Shown here: one piece after another, positions 26,601 to 41,600 of the stretch
How positions within the stretch are numbered: the first letter of the stretch is position 1
How the letters are laid out: each line of letters opens with the position of its first letter
Source of the DNA: Apostichopus japonicus
Taxonomy: Eukaryota > Echinodermata > Holothuroidea > Aspidochirotida > Stichopodidae
Assembly: GCF_037975245.1 (NCBI RefSeq)
Contig: NC_092583.1
Span: forward strand, 229,764-293,763
Reading direction: 5' to 3'
Length of the DNA stretch: 64,000 nt
Program-made: the position numbers and the translations under genes
Notes under the pieces: model-generated
What the model was told of the DNA's origin: nothing
Seen by the model: the letters and a program-made list of their open reading frames with translations, nothing else
The model's database searches: none

Positions 26601-29600
26601 CACTGATGAACAGAAGTCATGTGTTCTATTGATAAGCAATTAGACTGATTGATTGTTTACCTCATCTATAGAACACATGTCTTCAGTCAATCAGTCATGT
26701 GTTCTGTAGATGAGGTAAGTAGACTGATTGATTGTTTACCTCATCTATAGAACACATGTCTTCAGTCAATCAGTCATGTGTTCTACAGATGAGGTAAGTA
26801 GACTGATTGATTGTTTACCTCATCTATAGAACACATGTCTTCAGTCAATCAGTCATGTGTTCTACAGATGAGGTAAGTAGACTGATTGATTGTTTACCTC
26901 ATCTATAGAACACATGTCTTCAGTCAATCAGTCATGTGTTCTACAGATGAGGTAAGTAGACTGATTGATTGTTTACTCATCTTTAGAACACGTGTCTTCA
27001 GTCAATCAGTCATGTGTTCTACAGATGAGGTAAGTAGACTGATTGATTGTTTACTCATCTATAGAACACGTGTCTTCAGTCAATCAGTCATGTGTTCTAC
27101 AGATGAGGTAAGTAGACTGATTGATTGTTTACTCATCTTTAGAACACGTGTCTTCAGTCAATCAGTCATGTGTTCTACAGATGAGGTAAGTAGACTGATT
27201 GATTGTTTACCTCATCTATAGAACACGTGTCTTCAGTCAATCAGTCATGTGTTCTACAGATGAGGTAAGTAGACTGATTGATTGTTTACCTCATCTATAG
27301 AACACGTGTCTTCAGTCAATCAGTCATGTGTTCTACAGATGAGGTAAGTAGACTGATTGATTGTTTACCTCATCTATAGAACACGTGTCTTCAGTCAATC
27401 AGTCATGTGTTCTACAGATGAGGTAAGTGGACTGATTGATTGTTTATCTCATCTATAGAACACGTGTCTTCAGTCAATCAGTCATGTGTTCTACAGATGA
27501 GGTAAGTGGACTGATTGATTGTTTATCTCATCTATAGAACACGTGTCTTCAGTCAATCAGTCATGTGTTCTACAGATGAGGTAAGTGGACTGATTGATTG
27601 TTTATCTCATCTATAGAACACGTGTCTTCAGTCAATCAGTCATGTGTTCTACAGATGAGGTAAGTGGACTGATTGATTGTTTACTCATCTATAGAACACG
27701 TGTCTTCAGTCAATCAGTCATGTGTTCTACAGATGAGGTAAGTGGACTGATTGATTGTTTACTCATCTATAGAACACGTGTCTTCAGTCAATCAGTCATG
27801 TGTTCTACAGATGAGGTAAGTGGACTGATTGATTGTTTACTCATCTATAGAACACGTGTCTTCAGTCAATCAGTCATGTGTTCTACAGATGAGGTAAGTG
27901 GACTGATTGATTGTTTACTCATCTATAGAACACGTGTCTTCAGTCAATCAGTCATGTGTTCTACAGATGAGGTAAGTAGACTGATTGATTGTTTACTCAT
28001 CTATAGAACACGTGTCTTCAGTCAATCAGTCATGTGTTCTACAGATGAGGTAAGTAGACTGATTGATTGTTTACTCATCTATAGAACACGTGTCTGCAGT
28101 CAATCAGTCATGTGTTCTACAGATGAGGTAAGTAGACTGATTGATTGTTTACCTCATCTATAGAACACGTGTCTGCAGTCAATCAGTCATGTGTTCTATA
28201 GATGAGGTAAGTAGACTGATTGATTGTTTACCTCATCTATAGAACACGTGTCTTCAGTCAATCAGTCATGTGTTCTATAGATGAGGTAAGTAGACTGATT
28301 GATTGTTTACCTCATCTATAGAACACGTGTCTTCAGTCAATCAGTCATGTGTTCTATAGATGAGGTAAGTAGACTGATTGATTGTTAACCTCATCTATAG
28401 AACACGTGTCTTCAGTCAATCAGTCATGTGTTCTATAGATGAGGTAAGCAGACTGATTGATTGTTTACCTCATCTATAGAACACGTGTCTTCAGTCAATC
28501 AGTCATGTGTTCTATAGATTGTTTACCTCATCTATAGAACACGTGTCTTCAGTCAATCAGTCATGTGTTCTATAGATGAGGTAAGCAGACTGATTGATTG
28601 TTTACTCATCTATAGAACACGTGTCTTCAGTCAATCAGTCATGTGTTCTGTAGATGAGGTAAGCAGACTGATTGATTGTTTACCTCATCTATAGAACACG
28701 TGTCTTCAGTCAATCAGTCATGTGTTCTGTAGATGAGGTAAGCAGACTGATTGATTGTTTACCTCATCTATAGAACACGTGTCTTCAGTCAATCAGTCAT
28801 GTGTTCTACAGATGAGGTAAGCAGACTGATTGATTGTTTACCTCATCTATAGAACACGTGTCTTCAGTCAATCAGTCATGTGTTCTACAGATGAGGTAAG
28901 TAGACTGATTGATTGTTTACCTCATCTATAGAACACATGTCTTCAGTCAATCAGTCATGTGTTCTACAGATGAGGTAAGTAGACTGATTGGTTGTTTACC
29001 TCATCTATAGAACACATGTCTTCAGTCAATCAGTCATGTGTTCTATAGATGAGGTAAGTAGACTGATTGATTGTTTACCTCATCTATAGAACACATGTCT
29101 TCAGTCAATCAGTCATGTGTTCTACAGGATTGATGAAGTCCAAGGGAGACTTTGAAAAAGAACACTGTGCAGCCTGAATTTTAAGTTGGTTTGGGATTCA
29201 TTCTGGTTCCTAGTGAGGTTTTGAACTGGGAATCTAGAGGTTGTGGGCGGATGCTTCAACTGCTTCAAGGATTTAGTCATTGAAGTACAAATAATTTATT
29301 GATATGACCCATCTCCTTCGTCCTGGTTTGGTTTTCTATTCATTTAGTTTTCACATTTGCATGCTATGATTTTATGATGCAAGAGTATTTATATGAGTGC
29401 AGATGTCTATTTGAGCTAAACACCTTTTGACTTCCAGTCATATGTCAAGCCGTCCCAGAACTCTTCGGGCTTCCATGAGAAGACTATCAGTCATGGCTGA
29501 CAAGAGAAAGCCTCCAGCCTTCACTGGTCAGAGAGTTTACTCTGATTCTGTTAATGTAAGTGTTTGTGCCATAATAGAAGCTTTAGAGAATGGCAATGAT

Positions 29601-32600
29601 CTTGTTTGGCTGTTATCAACCTTTTATGCTGTAATTTCAAGCTGCTTCAAAAGTTTAGGTTATGTCTAATAAACTCACCTTAGCTAAAACTTCATTTGTA
29701 ATATGATTAAAATGTTGTTGGATTCACCATATTTTATATAGGTAGCTTGCTTTTGCAGTGGTTGCAAAGCAAGTTAACTTAGGCTGATAGACAAAATTTG
29801 ATTTGACAATTGAAACCTTTCCTCATTGTATTTAAGTAGACCTAAGTTTGCAATCATAGTACATGAGATCAATTTGTTACCTATCTCTTGGCAAACCTGG
29901 ACAAGAGATCAACTACAATTATTGAACTGAGTTTGAAATTTTGTTCTTGTTTGTTGTGATGATAATACATGTGCTGTAGAAATGATTACTTTTGGCTAAT
30001 TTATGTACCAAGTTTTCTTCACACATTTCTGTGTAATCAATTTATTAGCTATTTTAATACACTCTTGTTCCAAACATCTGACATAAACTTGAGCAAATTT
30101 GTTGAAATCAGAATGTGCCATGAGAAGATAAAAGTAAAAGATGAAAAAAGTGAAGAACTTGAACCAATGGTTGGATGATATCGTCTCATTTCTCATCGCC
30201 GTAGCCACCAGTGTCTGTTTGTATTTTCCTCCTGATTTAAATTCAGAATGTAAACAGCAAGGCAAAACCTTGAATAACAGGTACATTTGCCGTAGGTACG
30301 CTTTAGACCGTTATCGGGTGGCTGTGTACTTTATGTAAAACATCCTTAAGGCATACTACTTGAATTGTAAGGACACTTATTGTACAGAAGAAAACAATCA
30401 CCTCTCAATTCCTGTCACAACATAACTCAATCATGTAGATCGGTCAAAACATTGATTTGAATTGGGTAGGTCAGGATAGCTAAATTAAAAGTTACACAGC
30501 AAGTAGCTAGTATGAGATTGTAACTGGCATGTTGGTAGAGTTGTTGAATTACCAGACAGCAATCTGAGGTGTTAGATAGAATGACGACGACAATGATCAC
30601 GATCATGATCAAGATCAAGAAGATGATTAAATCGACAATAGTTTATTCATGTTTTTTTTGTGTTAAGGAACCTTGCATAGGTGTAAAAGCAAGGTTTGCA
30701 ATTACATGTTAAAAAGTGTGTGTACGATAGATGTCTTACATGGGTATTCCAAAGGTAGTCATGTAAAACTTGATTTATAGAGAATAGTATTTCACCTTGT
30801 TATTTGAAAAGATATAGTTGACTGAATGTAAACCTATTTTGACAGGCTAAACCTTGATCTCGCATGGAGTGGATCATACAGTAAGGGGCCTGTGATATCA
30901 TTAGGGCAAATGTTCTTCAAACATTTTACTTTACTACTGTCATCATGTTATGATTTATTCTTGAAATGTTTTACAATGGAATGTTTGCTTAGCACTCAAT
31001 GTTCTCTATATTATGAGATTTTGATATCAAAGTTAATTTTTTTTTAGAAGTATTTTGTGATTTTTAAAATATCGAAACATACAGAAATACAAAAACATTT
31101 TTAGCTCATTTGTAATACATCATTCACACTGTTGTTGTTAGATTCATGAAATAAAATACCACTAAATTAACCATGCAAGATAATATGACGATGTGATTTT
31201 GACAGAAAGATGTGGACAATTTGCAGCAATATATCTAAGTATTCAGATTCAGTCACTGGAATATCCCTATAATAATTCAGGGATATAAATATATCTGAGG
31301 TCTTCACGCAGGTTCAATGATAGACGAAAAACCAGGAAAAACAATACATTTAGGACATGTGTTAGCTGAGGTGTACTGTTTGTCAGAAGTTCTGCATGCT
31401 TGCATTAGTGTGAATGCCATTTATAAACCTTATAAACATCTGAACAGTTTCATTATAGTTCTTAGTCTGCTATTTTATGGTGTGAAGCAAAAGCATACTA
31501 GATATCAAGTATTGCTGACAATTTCCCTTTAGTCAATGATTTAGATATATTTTTCCTTTTGGTTAAAGTTGAAATAACGTTTATTCATTTTATCTTGATT
31601 TGATTCATTATGTTTAACGTTATGCACAAATAATTGATCTTTTGTAAAACTGTTTTTACTTAAGACTACATTTTTTCACCGTCAGTCTGAAGACATAAAA
31701 ATTTCCATCTTGAGTCGATCATCAAGTGCATCTGTCGATGCTCATGTGGAACAAGCCAAGACTGCTCAGTCTCACCTCATGAAGAAAATACCAGCTAATT
31801 CTGAGGCAGCTGCCATCTTGGTTGCACAAGATGAAAATATTGATGTATCAACTCTAGCTCTAGTCAGGATGTTGGATTCCCAGGTGTTTGATGGATTCTT
31901 GGAGGTACCCATCCCTCTCCGGTTCCTCTGTTTCTTCATCGGCCCAGTCTTCAGCCAACATGACTTCCATGAAATGGGAAGAGCGATGGGAACCCTCTTC
32001 TCTGACGAGGTGGGTATAAAAGCAGTCATTTTAACAATTTCTAACATCATGGTAACATGTGTGGGGCCATAACGTATAAGCACAATATCACTGGAAGACT
32101 AAGGTGAACATGTGTAATTGAATACAAGAAACATTTGTTTTGTGGTCAGAGGTCATGTGATGTCACATGTTAAATTCTTTTTAAGAAAGATATCCCCAGG
32201 AAATTCATATTTTTCATATGTGTACATCGAAACCTTATGAAATAGAAACCGGAGATTATTGCAGGTTTAAAGGAGGTCAGGTGTAGAAAGTTGATAACAT
32301 GATATATCGTAAGAGGGAAAGCTTGACATATGAAACATTTGTTGTCCCATGTATTGACTAGGAGTACCCTCTCATGTTTAGTGACCATCGGAGGTCAACT
32401 GAGGTAAAAATGTGAAATCTAGTAAAAATTGTATGTCAAGAATGACCTGTGGATCTCCCAGAAAAAAGAGCTATTGTTTTTGGTTAAGATCAAAGTTTAT
32501 ATGAAGTTAATGTTGAAACTCTTCAATGGGTGTAATAAATCATAATTGCCATATGTAGGCCACCCAGTAACATGAACTTAATACAAAAAGCATCTAAAGT

Positions 32601-35600
32601 TGACCTTCTGAAGAATATTGTTACCCATGAAGCTTGAATGTGGTGCATAGCATATTCCACAGAGTTGTCTAACTCCATGCACCCTAGACATTCCACAGAG
32701 TTGCGTACCTCCATGCACCCTAAACATTCCACAGAGTTGTCTACCTCCATGCACCCTACACATTCCACAGAGTTGTCTATCTCCATGCACCCTAGACATT
32801 CCCCAGAGTTGTCTACCTCCATGCACCCTAAACATTCCACAGAGTTGTCTATCTCCATGCACCCTAAACATTCCACAGAGTTGTCTACCTCCATGCACCC
32901 TAAACATTCCACAGAGTTGTCTATCTCCATGCACCCTAAACATTCCACAGAGTTGCCTATCTCCATGCACCCTACACATTCCACAGAGTTGTCTATCTCC
33001 ATGCACCCTAGACATTCCACAGAGTTGTCTAACTCCATGCACCCTACACATTCCACAGAGTTGTCTACCTCCATGCACCCTAGACATTCCACAGAGTTGT
33101 CTATCTCCATGCACCCTAAACATTCCACAGAGTTGTCTACCTCCATGCACCCTAAACATTCCACAGAGTTGTCTATCTCCATGCACCCTAAACATTCCAC
33201 AGAGTTGCCTATCTCCATGCACCCTACACATTCCACAGAGTTGCCTACCTCCATGCACCCTAAACATTCCACAGAGTTGTCTACCTCCATGCACCCTAGA
33301 CATTCCACAGAGTTGTCTACCTCCATGCACCCTACACATTCCACAGAGTTGTCTATCTCCATGCACCCTAGACATTTCACAGAGTTGTCTACCTCCATGC
33401 ACCCAAAACATTCCACAGAGTTGTCTACCTACATGCACCCTAGACATTCCACAGAGTTGCGTACCTTCATGCACCCTAGACATTCCACAGAGTTGTCTAC
33501 CTCCATGCACCCTAAACATTCCACAGAGTTGTCTACCTACATGCACCCTAGACATTCCACAGAGTTGCGTACCTTCATGCACCCTAGACATTCCACAGAG
33601 TTGTCTACCTCCATGCACCCTAAACATTCCACAGAGTTGCGTACCTTCATGCAACCTAAACATTCCACAGAGTTGTCTACCTCCATGCACCCTAAACATT
33701 TCAAAGAGTTGTCTACCTCCATGCACCCTAGACATTCCACAGAGTTGTCTATCTCCATGCACCCTAAACATTCCACAGAGTTGTCTACCTCCATGCACCC
33801 TAGACATTCCACAGAGTTGTCTACCTCCATGCACCCTACACATTCCACAGAGTTGTCTATCTCCATGCACCCTAGACATTTCACAGAGTTGTCTACCTCC
33901 ATGCACCCAAAACATTCCACAGAGTTGTCTACCTACATGCACCCTAGACATTCCACAGAGTTGCGTACCTTCATGCACCCTAGACATTCCACAGAGTTGT
34001 CTACCTCCATGCACCCTAAACATTCCACAGAGTTGTCTACCTACATGCACCCTAGACATTCCACAGAGTTGCGTACCTCCATGCACCCTAGATATTCCAC
34101 AGAGTTGTCTACCTCCATGCACCCTAAACATTCCACAGAGTTGCGTACCTTCATGCAACCTAAACATTCCACAGAGTTGTCTACCTCCATGCACCCTAAA
34201 CATTTCAAAGAGTTGTCTACCTCCATGCACCCTAGACATTCCACAGAGTTGTCTATCTCCATGCACCCTAAACATTCCACAGAGTTGTCTACCTCCATGC
34301 ACCCTAGACATTCCACAGAGTTGTCTATCTCCATGCACCCTAGACATTCCACAGAGTTGTCTACCTCCATGCACCCAAAACATTCCACAGAGTTGTCTAT
34401 CTCCATGCACCCTAGACATTCCACAGAGTTGTCTATCTCCATGCACCCTCAACATTCCACAGAGTTGTCTACCTCTATGCACCCTCAACATTCCACAGAG
34501 TTGTCTACCTCCATGCACTCTAGACATTCCACAGAGTTGTCTACCTCTATGCACCCTAAATTTTCCACAGAGTTGTCCACCTCCATGCACCCTAGACAAT
34601 CCATAGAGTTGCGTACCTCCATGCACAGTCTTCAATGCATTACTTCAATGTACCTTTTCTTCCCTCAGTTGTTTCGTGACAGCGCATACACTGCTCGAGA
34701 CAAGGATGACATTTTGACAGGTATCAATGGGTTTTTGAATGATACTATGGTGCTACCCCCAGGAGAATGGGACCGGGACCTGCTCCTACCCATCACAAGG
34801 ATACAAAAGAAGGAAAATGAGAAGGTACAACTCAGAAGGAAGAGCATGAAACCAAGCAAAGATGAACTAGAGGGTAAGCAAAGATGATCACTTTACAGGC
34901 CAGTATGTGGGATTGGGGTTGGGGGGGGGTGTAGACATTGTTATTGAACACTGTAGTGGGGGAAAGCTATATTTGTATAATTAAGGGTGCTTTAGTGGAA
35001 AATTGTGGTATATTTTGCAACAAAGTCAACTTATTTTGTGACAATTGAGGCAGCTAGTGTTAACATTCCTGCAGTCCATAGTCAAAAAGGTGGAAGAACT
35101 TTATTAATCAATAAGTAGTTTCACTCTGTTTGCCAATTTCAGTATACTAACTTGAATTCATAAAGACTTAAAAGTGTCAAGTCCTGTTCAATGGAGGATT
35201 GAAATTTGTTGATGAAAGAAAATTGCAAAGGATTGTATTCAACCTCTAGACTAAACTCTCTGGTATTGTTTAAGGTTGGGTATGTGCAGATAGACCAATC
35301 ATAAGGATGGGTATGCAAATAAGGATGGATATGCCCTGATATACCAATCAATAGGATGGATATGCCCTGATATAACAATCATTAGGATGGGTATGCACTG
35401 ATATACCAATCATAAGGATGGATATGCACTGATATACCAATCATAAGGATGGATATGCCCTGATATACCAATCTCAAGGATGGATATGCACTGATATACC
35501 AATCATTAGGATGAGTATGCACCGATATACCAATCATATGGATGGATATGCCCTGATAGACCAATCACATGGATGGATATGCCCTGATATACCAATCAAA

Positions 35601-38600
35601 TTGATGGATATGCACTGATATACCAATCATTAGGATGAGTATGCACTGATATACCAATCATATGGATGGATATGCCCTGATATACCAATCAAATTGATGG
35701 ATATGCCCTGATATACCAATCAAATTGATGGATATGCCCTGATATACCAATCATTAGGATGGGTATGCACTGATATACCAATCAGAAGGATGGGTATGCA
35801 CTAATATACCAATCATTAGGATGGATATGCCCTGATATACCAATCAGAAGGATGAGTATGCACTGATATACCAATCACATGGATCGATATGCCCTGATAT
35901 ACCAATCAGAAGGATGAGTATGCACTGATATACCAATAACAAGGATGGGTATGCACTAATATACCAATCATTAGGATGGATATGCCCTGATATACCAATC
36001 AGAAGGATGAGTATGCACTGATATACCAATAACAAGGATGGGTATGCACTAATATACCAATCATTAGGATCGATATGCCCTGATATACCAATCAAATTGA
36101 TGGATATGCACTGATATACCAATCATTAGGATGGATATGCCCTGATATACCAATCACATGGATGGATATGCCCTGATATACCAATCATTAGGGTGGGTAT
36201 GCACTGATAGACCAATCACATGGATCGATATGCCCTGATATACCAATCAAATTGATGGATATGCACTGATATACCAATCATAAGGATGAGTATGCACTGA
36301 TATACCAATCACATGGATGGATATGCCCTGATATACTAATCATATGGATGGGTATGCCAGGGCTCAAAATAATTTTTTGGTGACGAGGGCTCTTTTCAGC
36401 ACAAGCAGATTTTTTACGAGGGCTGTTTTACTGATGACGGGGGCTCTTTTTGGTGTTGCGAGGGCTGTTTTTCTTGTATAAATTGTAGCTACAAAATTGA
36501 TTAAGTTTTACAACATTTTATCAGTAAAATCCATATACAGGGATGACCCTGGGGTAAAAAAAAATCACAGAACTTTGTGGGTGATACTATACTAATGCAG
36601 AGGGCGTCAGTCAGCACGCAGTGCGACACAGTTATAGGTGGGGACCATGGGCCTGCCTTACAGTAGTGCCCGTGGTAGGGTCCATGGGCAACGCCTTGGT
36701 TGGGGTATGGGGGTCGAAGCCCCCAGAAGCTCTGAGAAAATTGAAGTTTAAAGACAACATTTTGGTGCCTATCTTATAAAGAATTTTAAATTTATTAGAA
36801 CTCTCAAAGCAAAGTTTCACACTCAAAATGCGCACACTGAAGTCACATGCCTAGCCTGTCGTTTACACCCTACTTGATTCTTTCAATCATGGCGACCCAT
36901 AATTAAAAAGTTACTGTTCGTAAAATGTACACAATGGTCAGTTTTAATCTGGAATAATATTCAGCAGCTACAGCACTACACTTCTCCATAATTGTCCCTA
37001 ATCTAATGATACTAAAATATTGAAAATCATGGGAAACTTATGAAAATATCGTTGCAATATTGTTGGGAACGTTGTGAAAATCCCGAGAAAAATTGACGGT
37101 ATAGGCTCCAGTTTGCATATGCTACAGTGTGTTAGGATAAGTTTTGTCCCCCTGCAGGTTGGATATGCATCGGTAATGAAAAACATAAATGATGGATCAA
37201 ATAATATTGTAACGCTGTTGTTAGAAATTCACGGAAATTGGGAGGTGTAAATTTCGGAGGTAGAAAAGAAATCACGGAAATCCGCAATATCACATTAATA
37301 TATACCCCTCCCCCATTGGTTCATAGGCCTATATCTTTTTATCATGTTAGTCATTTGATCAATTCCCCTATATCGAAACAAATCTGTTAGCTGTTCATAA
37401 ATAACCCACACGGCACCATGTCCTACGATGTAAGTCAGCTGCGGTTCCGATTTTCCTATTAAAAAGGAGTCGGAAATTTCCCGCCATTTTGTAACCATTT
37501 TGACAGACTGCATGGTCGTTACTACGACGCAAAACTTTTCCCTCCTGCCTTTTAGGTATATTAGGAAAAACATCGCAGGAGCTTTCAATGTTAGCTCACT
37601 CTTTCCACAGTACCGTGATACACAACACCTAGCTGGGAGAAAAAAAATACACATACACGGGTGTGCGAAAATGATCACGCGATGAACCGATATATTTTTA
37701 GCTAGCTAGGTGGTTGGCTATTGAGTGTGGGTTTTCATTGCGTTGTTGACTAGACTATTAATTCGTGTGTGAGCGAACGTACAAACCAGGCTGTTATAAC
37801 GAAAGGATCGGCAGTTAGGGTTTTTTTCAGTGATTTATTTCACAGTATTGTGTCATCTTTTTAAGCGTGCGGCGCCCGTTGACTGAAAAGTACATGTGGA
37901 GGGCGATTTTAGCGGTATTTACATTTTTTTTCGCCCCCGAGATTTCTTTTCTGGGGCGATTTTTCAACTTCATAGGGCAAATCGCCCTTCGCCCCCGTCT
38001 ATTTTGAGCCCTGGGGTATGCACTGATATACCAATCATTAGGATGGATATGCACTGATTTACCAATACCTGAAAAGAAGTTAGATATAAGTGAAACCATT
38101 TTTGTGTGCAGTTATTACTTCCCTAACAAGGACCAGCCACACATAATAAATAATCAGATCACCGTAGGCAGCAGGTTGTCTAGCTTTATAATGGCCACCT
38201 GTCAGACATAACTATTGAAAGATGTAGTGCAGATGTTATCAGTAGTTGTGAATACAAACAAATACATTGTAAATCTACAGATAGATGTATTTGGTATTCA
38301 ACAGTGCCAGAATTAATACAAATCAAGGATTCTCAAGAAACATGATGTTTTAATGATTTTCGCCTGCATACTGCACTTGTTTTTGTCACAGCAGTTAACA
38401 TTAATCTGTTCCTTGCGGGATATATGGCATTTTTTGGTTCTTTAACAAAGTTGTAAAATTTCTTGGTGTTTGAAACCTGGCAGATTGTACAAGCCACTTA
38501 GCAAAAGTCAATTTTGTTACGTACAGCATCGCTGATGTTCTAGTTTAGTGTTTCGTTAATTGTGTTACATACAGCATCGCTGATGTTCTAGTTTAGTGTT

Positions 38601-41600
38601 TCGTTAATTGTGTTATGTACAGCATCGCTGATGTTCTAGTTTAGTGTTTCATTAATTGTGCCACATACAGCATAGCTGATGTTCTAGTTTAGTGTTTCAT
38701 TAATTGTGCCACATACAGCATCGCTGATGTTCTAGTTTAGTGTTTCGTTAATTGTGTTACATACAGCATCGCTGATGTTCTAGTTTAGTGTTTCGTTAAT
38801 TGTGTTATGTACAGCATCGCTGATGTTCTAGTTTAGTGTTTCATTAATTGTGCCACATACAGCATTGCTGATATTCTAGTTTAGTGTTTCGTTAATTGTG
38901 TTACATACAGCATCGCTGATGTTCTAGTTTAGTGTTTCGTTAATTGTGTTACGTACAGCATAGCTGATGTTCTAGTTTAGTGTTTCATTAATTGTGCCAC
39001 ATACAGCATAGCTGATGTTCTAGTTTAGTGTTTCGTTAATTGTGTTACATACAGCATCGCTGATGTTCTAGTTTAGTGTTTCATTAATTGTGTTACGTAG
39101 AGCATCGCTGATGTTCTAGTTTAGTGTTTCATTAATTGTGCCACATACAGCATCGCTGATGTTCTAGTTTAGTGTTTCGTTAATTGTGTTACATACAGCA
39201 TCGCTGATGTTCTAGTTTAGTGTTTCGTTAATTGTGTTATGTACAGCATCGCTGATGTTCTAGTTTAGTGTTTCATTAATTGTGCCACATACAGCATTGC
39301 TGATATTCTAGTTTAGTGTTTCGTTAATTGTGTTACATACAGCATCGCTGATGTTCTAGTTTAGTGTTTCGTTAATTGTGTTACGTACAGCATAGCTGAT
39401 GTTCTAGTTTAGTGTTTCATTAATTGTGCCACATACAGCATAGCTGATGTTCTAGTTTAGTGTTTCGTTAATTGTGTTACATACAGCATCGCTGATGTTC
39501 TAGTTTAGTGTTTCATTAATTGTGTTACGTAGAGCATCGCTGATGTTCTAGTTTAGTGTTTCATTAATTGTGCCACATACAGCATAGCTGATGTTCTAGT
39601 TTAGTGTTTCGTTAATTGTGTTACATACAGCATCGCTGATGTTCTAGTCTAGTGTTTCATTAATTGTGCCACATACAGCATAGCTGATGTTCTAGTTTAG
39701 TGTTTCATTAATTGTGTTACGTAGAGCATCGCTGATGTTCTAGTTTAGTGTTTCATTAATTGTGTTACGTAGAGCATCGCTGATGTTCTAGTTTAGTGTT
39801 TCATTAATTGTGCCACATACAGCATCGCTGATGTTCTAGGCTAGTGTTTCATTAATTGTGTTACGTACAGCATCCCTGATGTTCTAGTTTAGTGTTTCAT
39901 TAATTGTGCCACATACAGCATCGCTGATGTTCTAGGCTAGTGTTTCATTAATTGTGTTACGTACAGCATCCCTGATGTTCTAGTTTAGTGTTTCATTAAT
40001 TGTGTTACGTACAGCATAGCTGATGTTCTAGTTTAGTGTTTCATTACTTGTGCCACATACAGCATAGCTGATGTTCTAGTTTAGTGTTTCATTAATTGTG
40101 TTACGTACAGCATAGCTGATGTTCTAGTTTAGTGTTTCATTAATTGTGCCACATACAGCATAGCTGATGTTCTAGTTTAGTGTTTCATTAATTGTGCCAT
40201 GTACAGCATAGCTGATGTTTAGTTTAGTGTTTCATTAATTGTGTTACGTACAGCATCGCTGATGTTCTAGTCTAGTGTTTCATTAATTGTGCCACATACA
40301 GCATCGCTGATGTTCTAGTTTAGTGTTTCATTAATTGTGTTACGTACAGCATAGCTGATGTTCTAGTTTAGTGTTTCATTAATTGTGCCACATACAGCAT
40401 AGCTGATGGTCTAGTTTAGTGTTTCATTAATTGTGCCACATACAGCATAGCTGATGTTCTAGTTTAGTGTTTCATTAATTGTGCCACATACAGCATAGCT
40501 GATGTTCTAGTTTAGTGTTTCATTAATTGTGCCATGTACAGCATAGCTGATGTTTAGTTTAGTGTTTCATTAATTGTGTTACATACAGCATCGCTGATGT
40601 TCTAGTCTAGTGTTTCATTAATTGTGCCACATACAGCATAGCTGATGTTCTTGTTTAGTGTTTCATTAATTGTGCCATGTACAGTATAGATGTTCTAGTT
40701 GGTGTTCTTTGAACTGGTTTCTTTGACTCCTGTCTCATTTTGTTTATTGTTGATTACCTATGACAGGGCTTCTGAAGGTACCTGACAGTCAAGAGAAGTT
40801 ATACCTGATGGATCCATTGAAGAGAACAGGACAACCTTTTGGTGGTCTCCTTAATGATGTTAGACGAAGACTGCCACAGTATTGGTCAGATATCAGGGAT
40901 GGCCTCAACTTTCACTGTCTTGCCACATTTTTCTTTGTATTCCTGGCATGCGTTGCTCCTGCCATTACGTTTGGTGGTATTCTAGGTGAGACTCTTTTGC
41001 TTTATGCTCATAGCATACATGTACCACTTTCTTACCTTTGCTGTTTTATTTTATTCCTTGCTGAAAGCAAAAGAAATCATTGCAATCATGATGGTACACG
41101 CGTGTGTGTGTGTCCCTTTGGCTTGTTAACACGATAACTCACTATTAAAAAGTTGGATGAACTTCAAAGTTGGTATGCAGATGCACCATATTCAGTTCTC
41201 AGCTGCATTTGTTTTTGTTTTGGCTGGGATCAAAGGTCAAACTGGGTCACCAGAGGTCAAACTGAAAACATTGTAAACATGAAAACTCAATATTCTAAAA
41301 GTGGATGGACTGTAAACTTGGTATGTAGATGCACTGTATTGAGTTCTTGGCAGTTTTTGACTTGGATCAAACTTCATACTGGGTCACCATAGATCAAACT
41401 GTGAAACTTTGTAAACACGATAACGCAATATTCTAACGGTGGCAGTGTTCTCCGCAGGTCATTTTTTTGTCCGGGTGGTAATCGCCGTCCTGGGGGTAAT
41501 CGCCGTCCTGGGGGAGGGGTCTACCCCCTCCCCTTTGGAAAATTTTTGCCCTCCGAAGGTGGGCTAGACGCCAAATGGTGCAATATTTGGTGCTATATTT

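Noticed and set aside
32523-34635. 685- and 297-codon minus-strand frames with GGRQLCGMSRVH and Cys-rich NSVECLGCMEV repeats
   Set aside because: Reverse reading of the 36-bp array in intron 6; Cys spacing follows the unit and does not fit a known Cys-rich fold.
36632-37678. Minus-strand frames inside the intron-7 transposon as a possible transposase
   Set aside because: Short, unlinked frames with no DDE, BED or hAT dimerisation motif visible.
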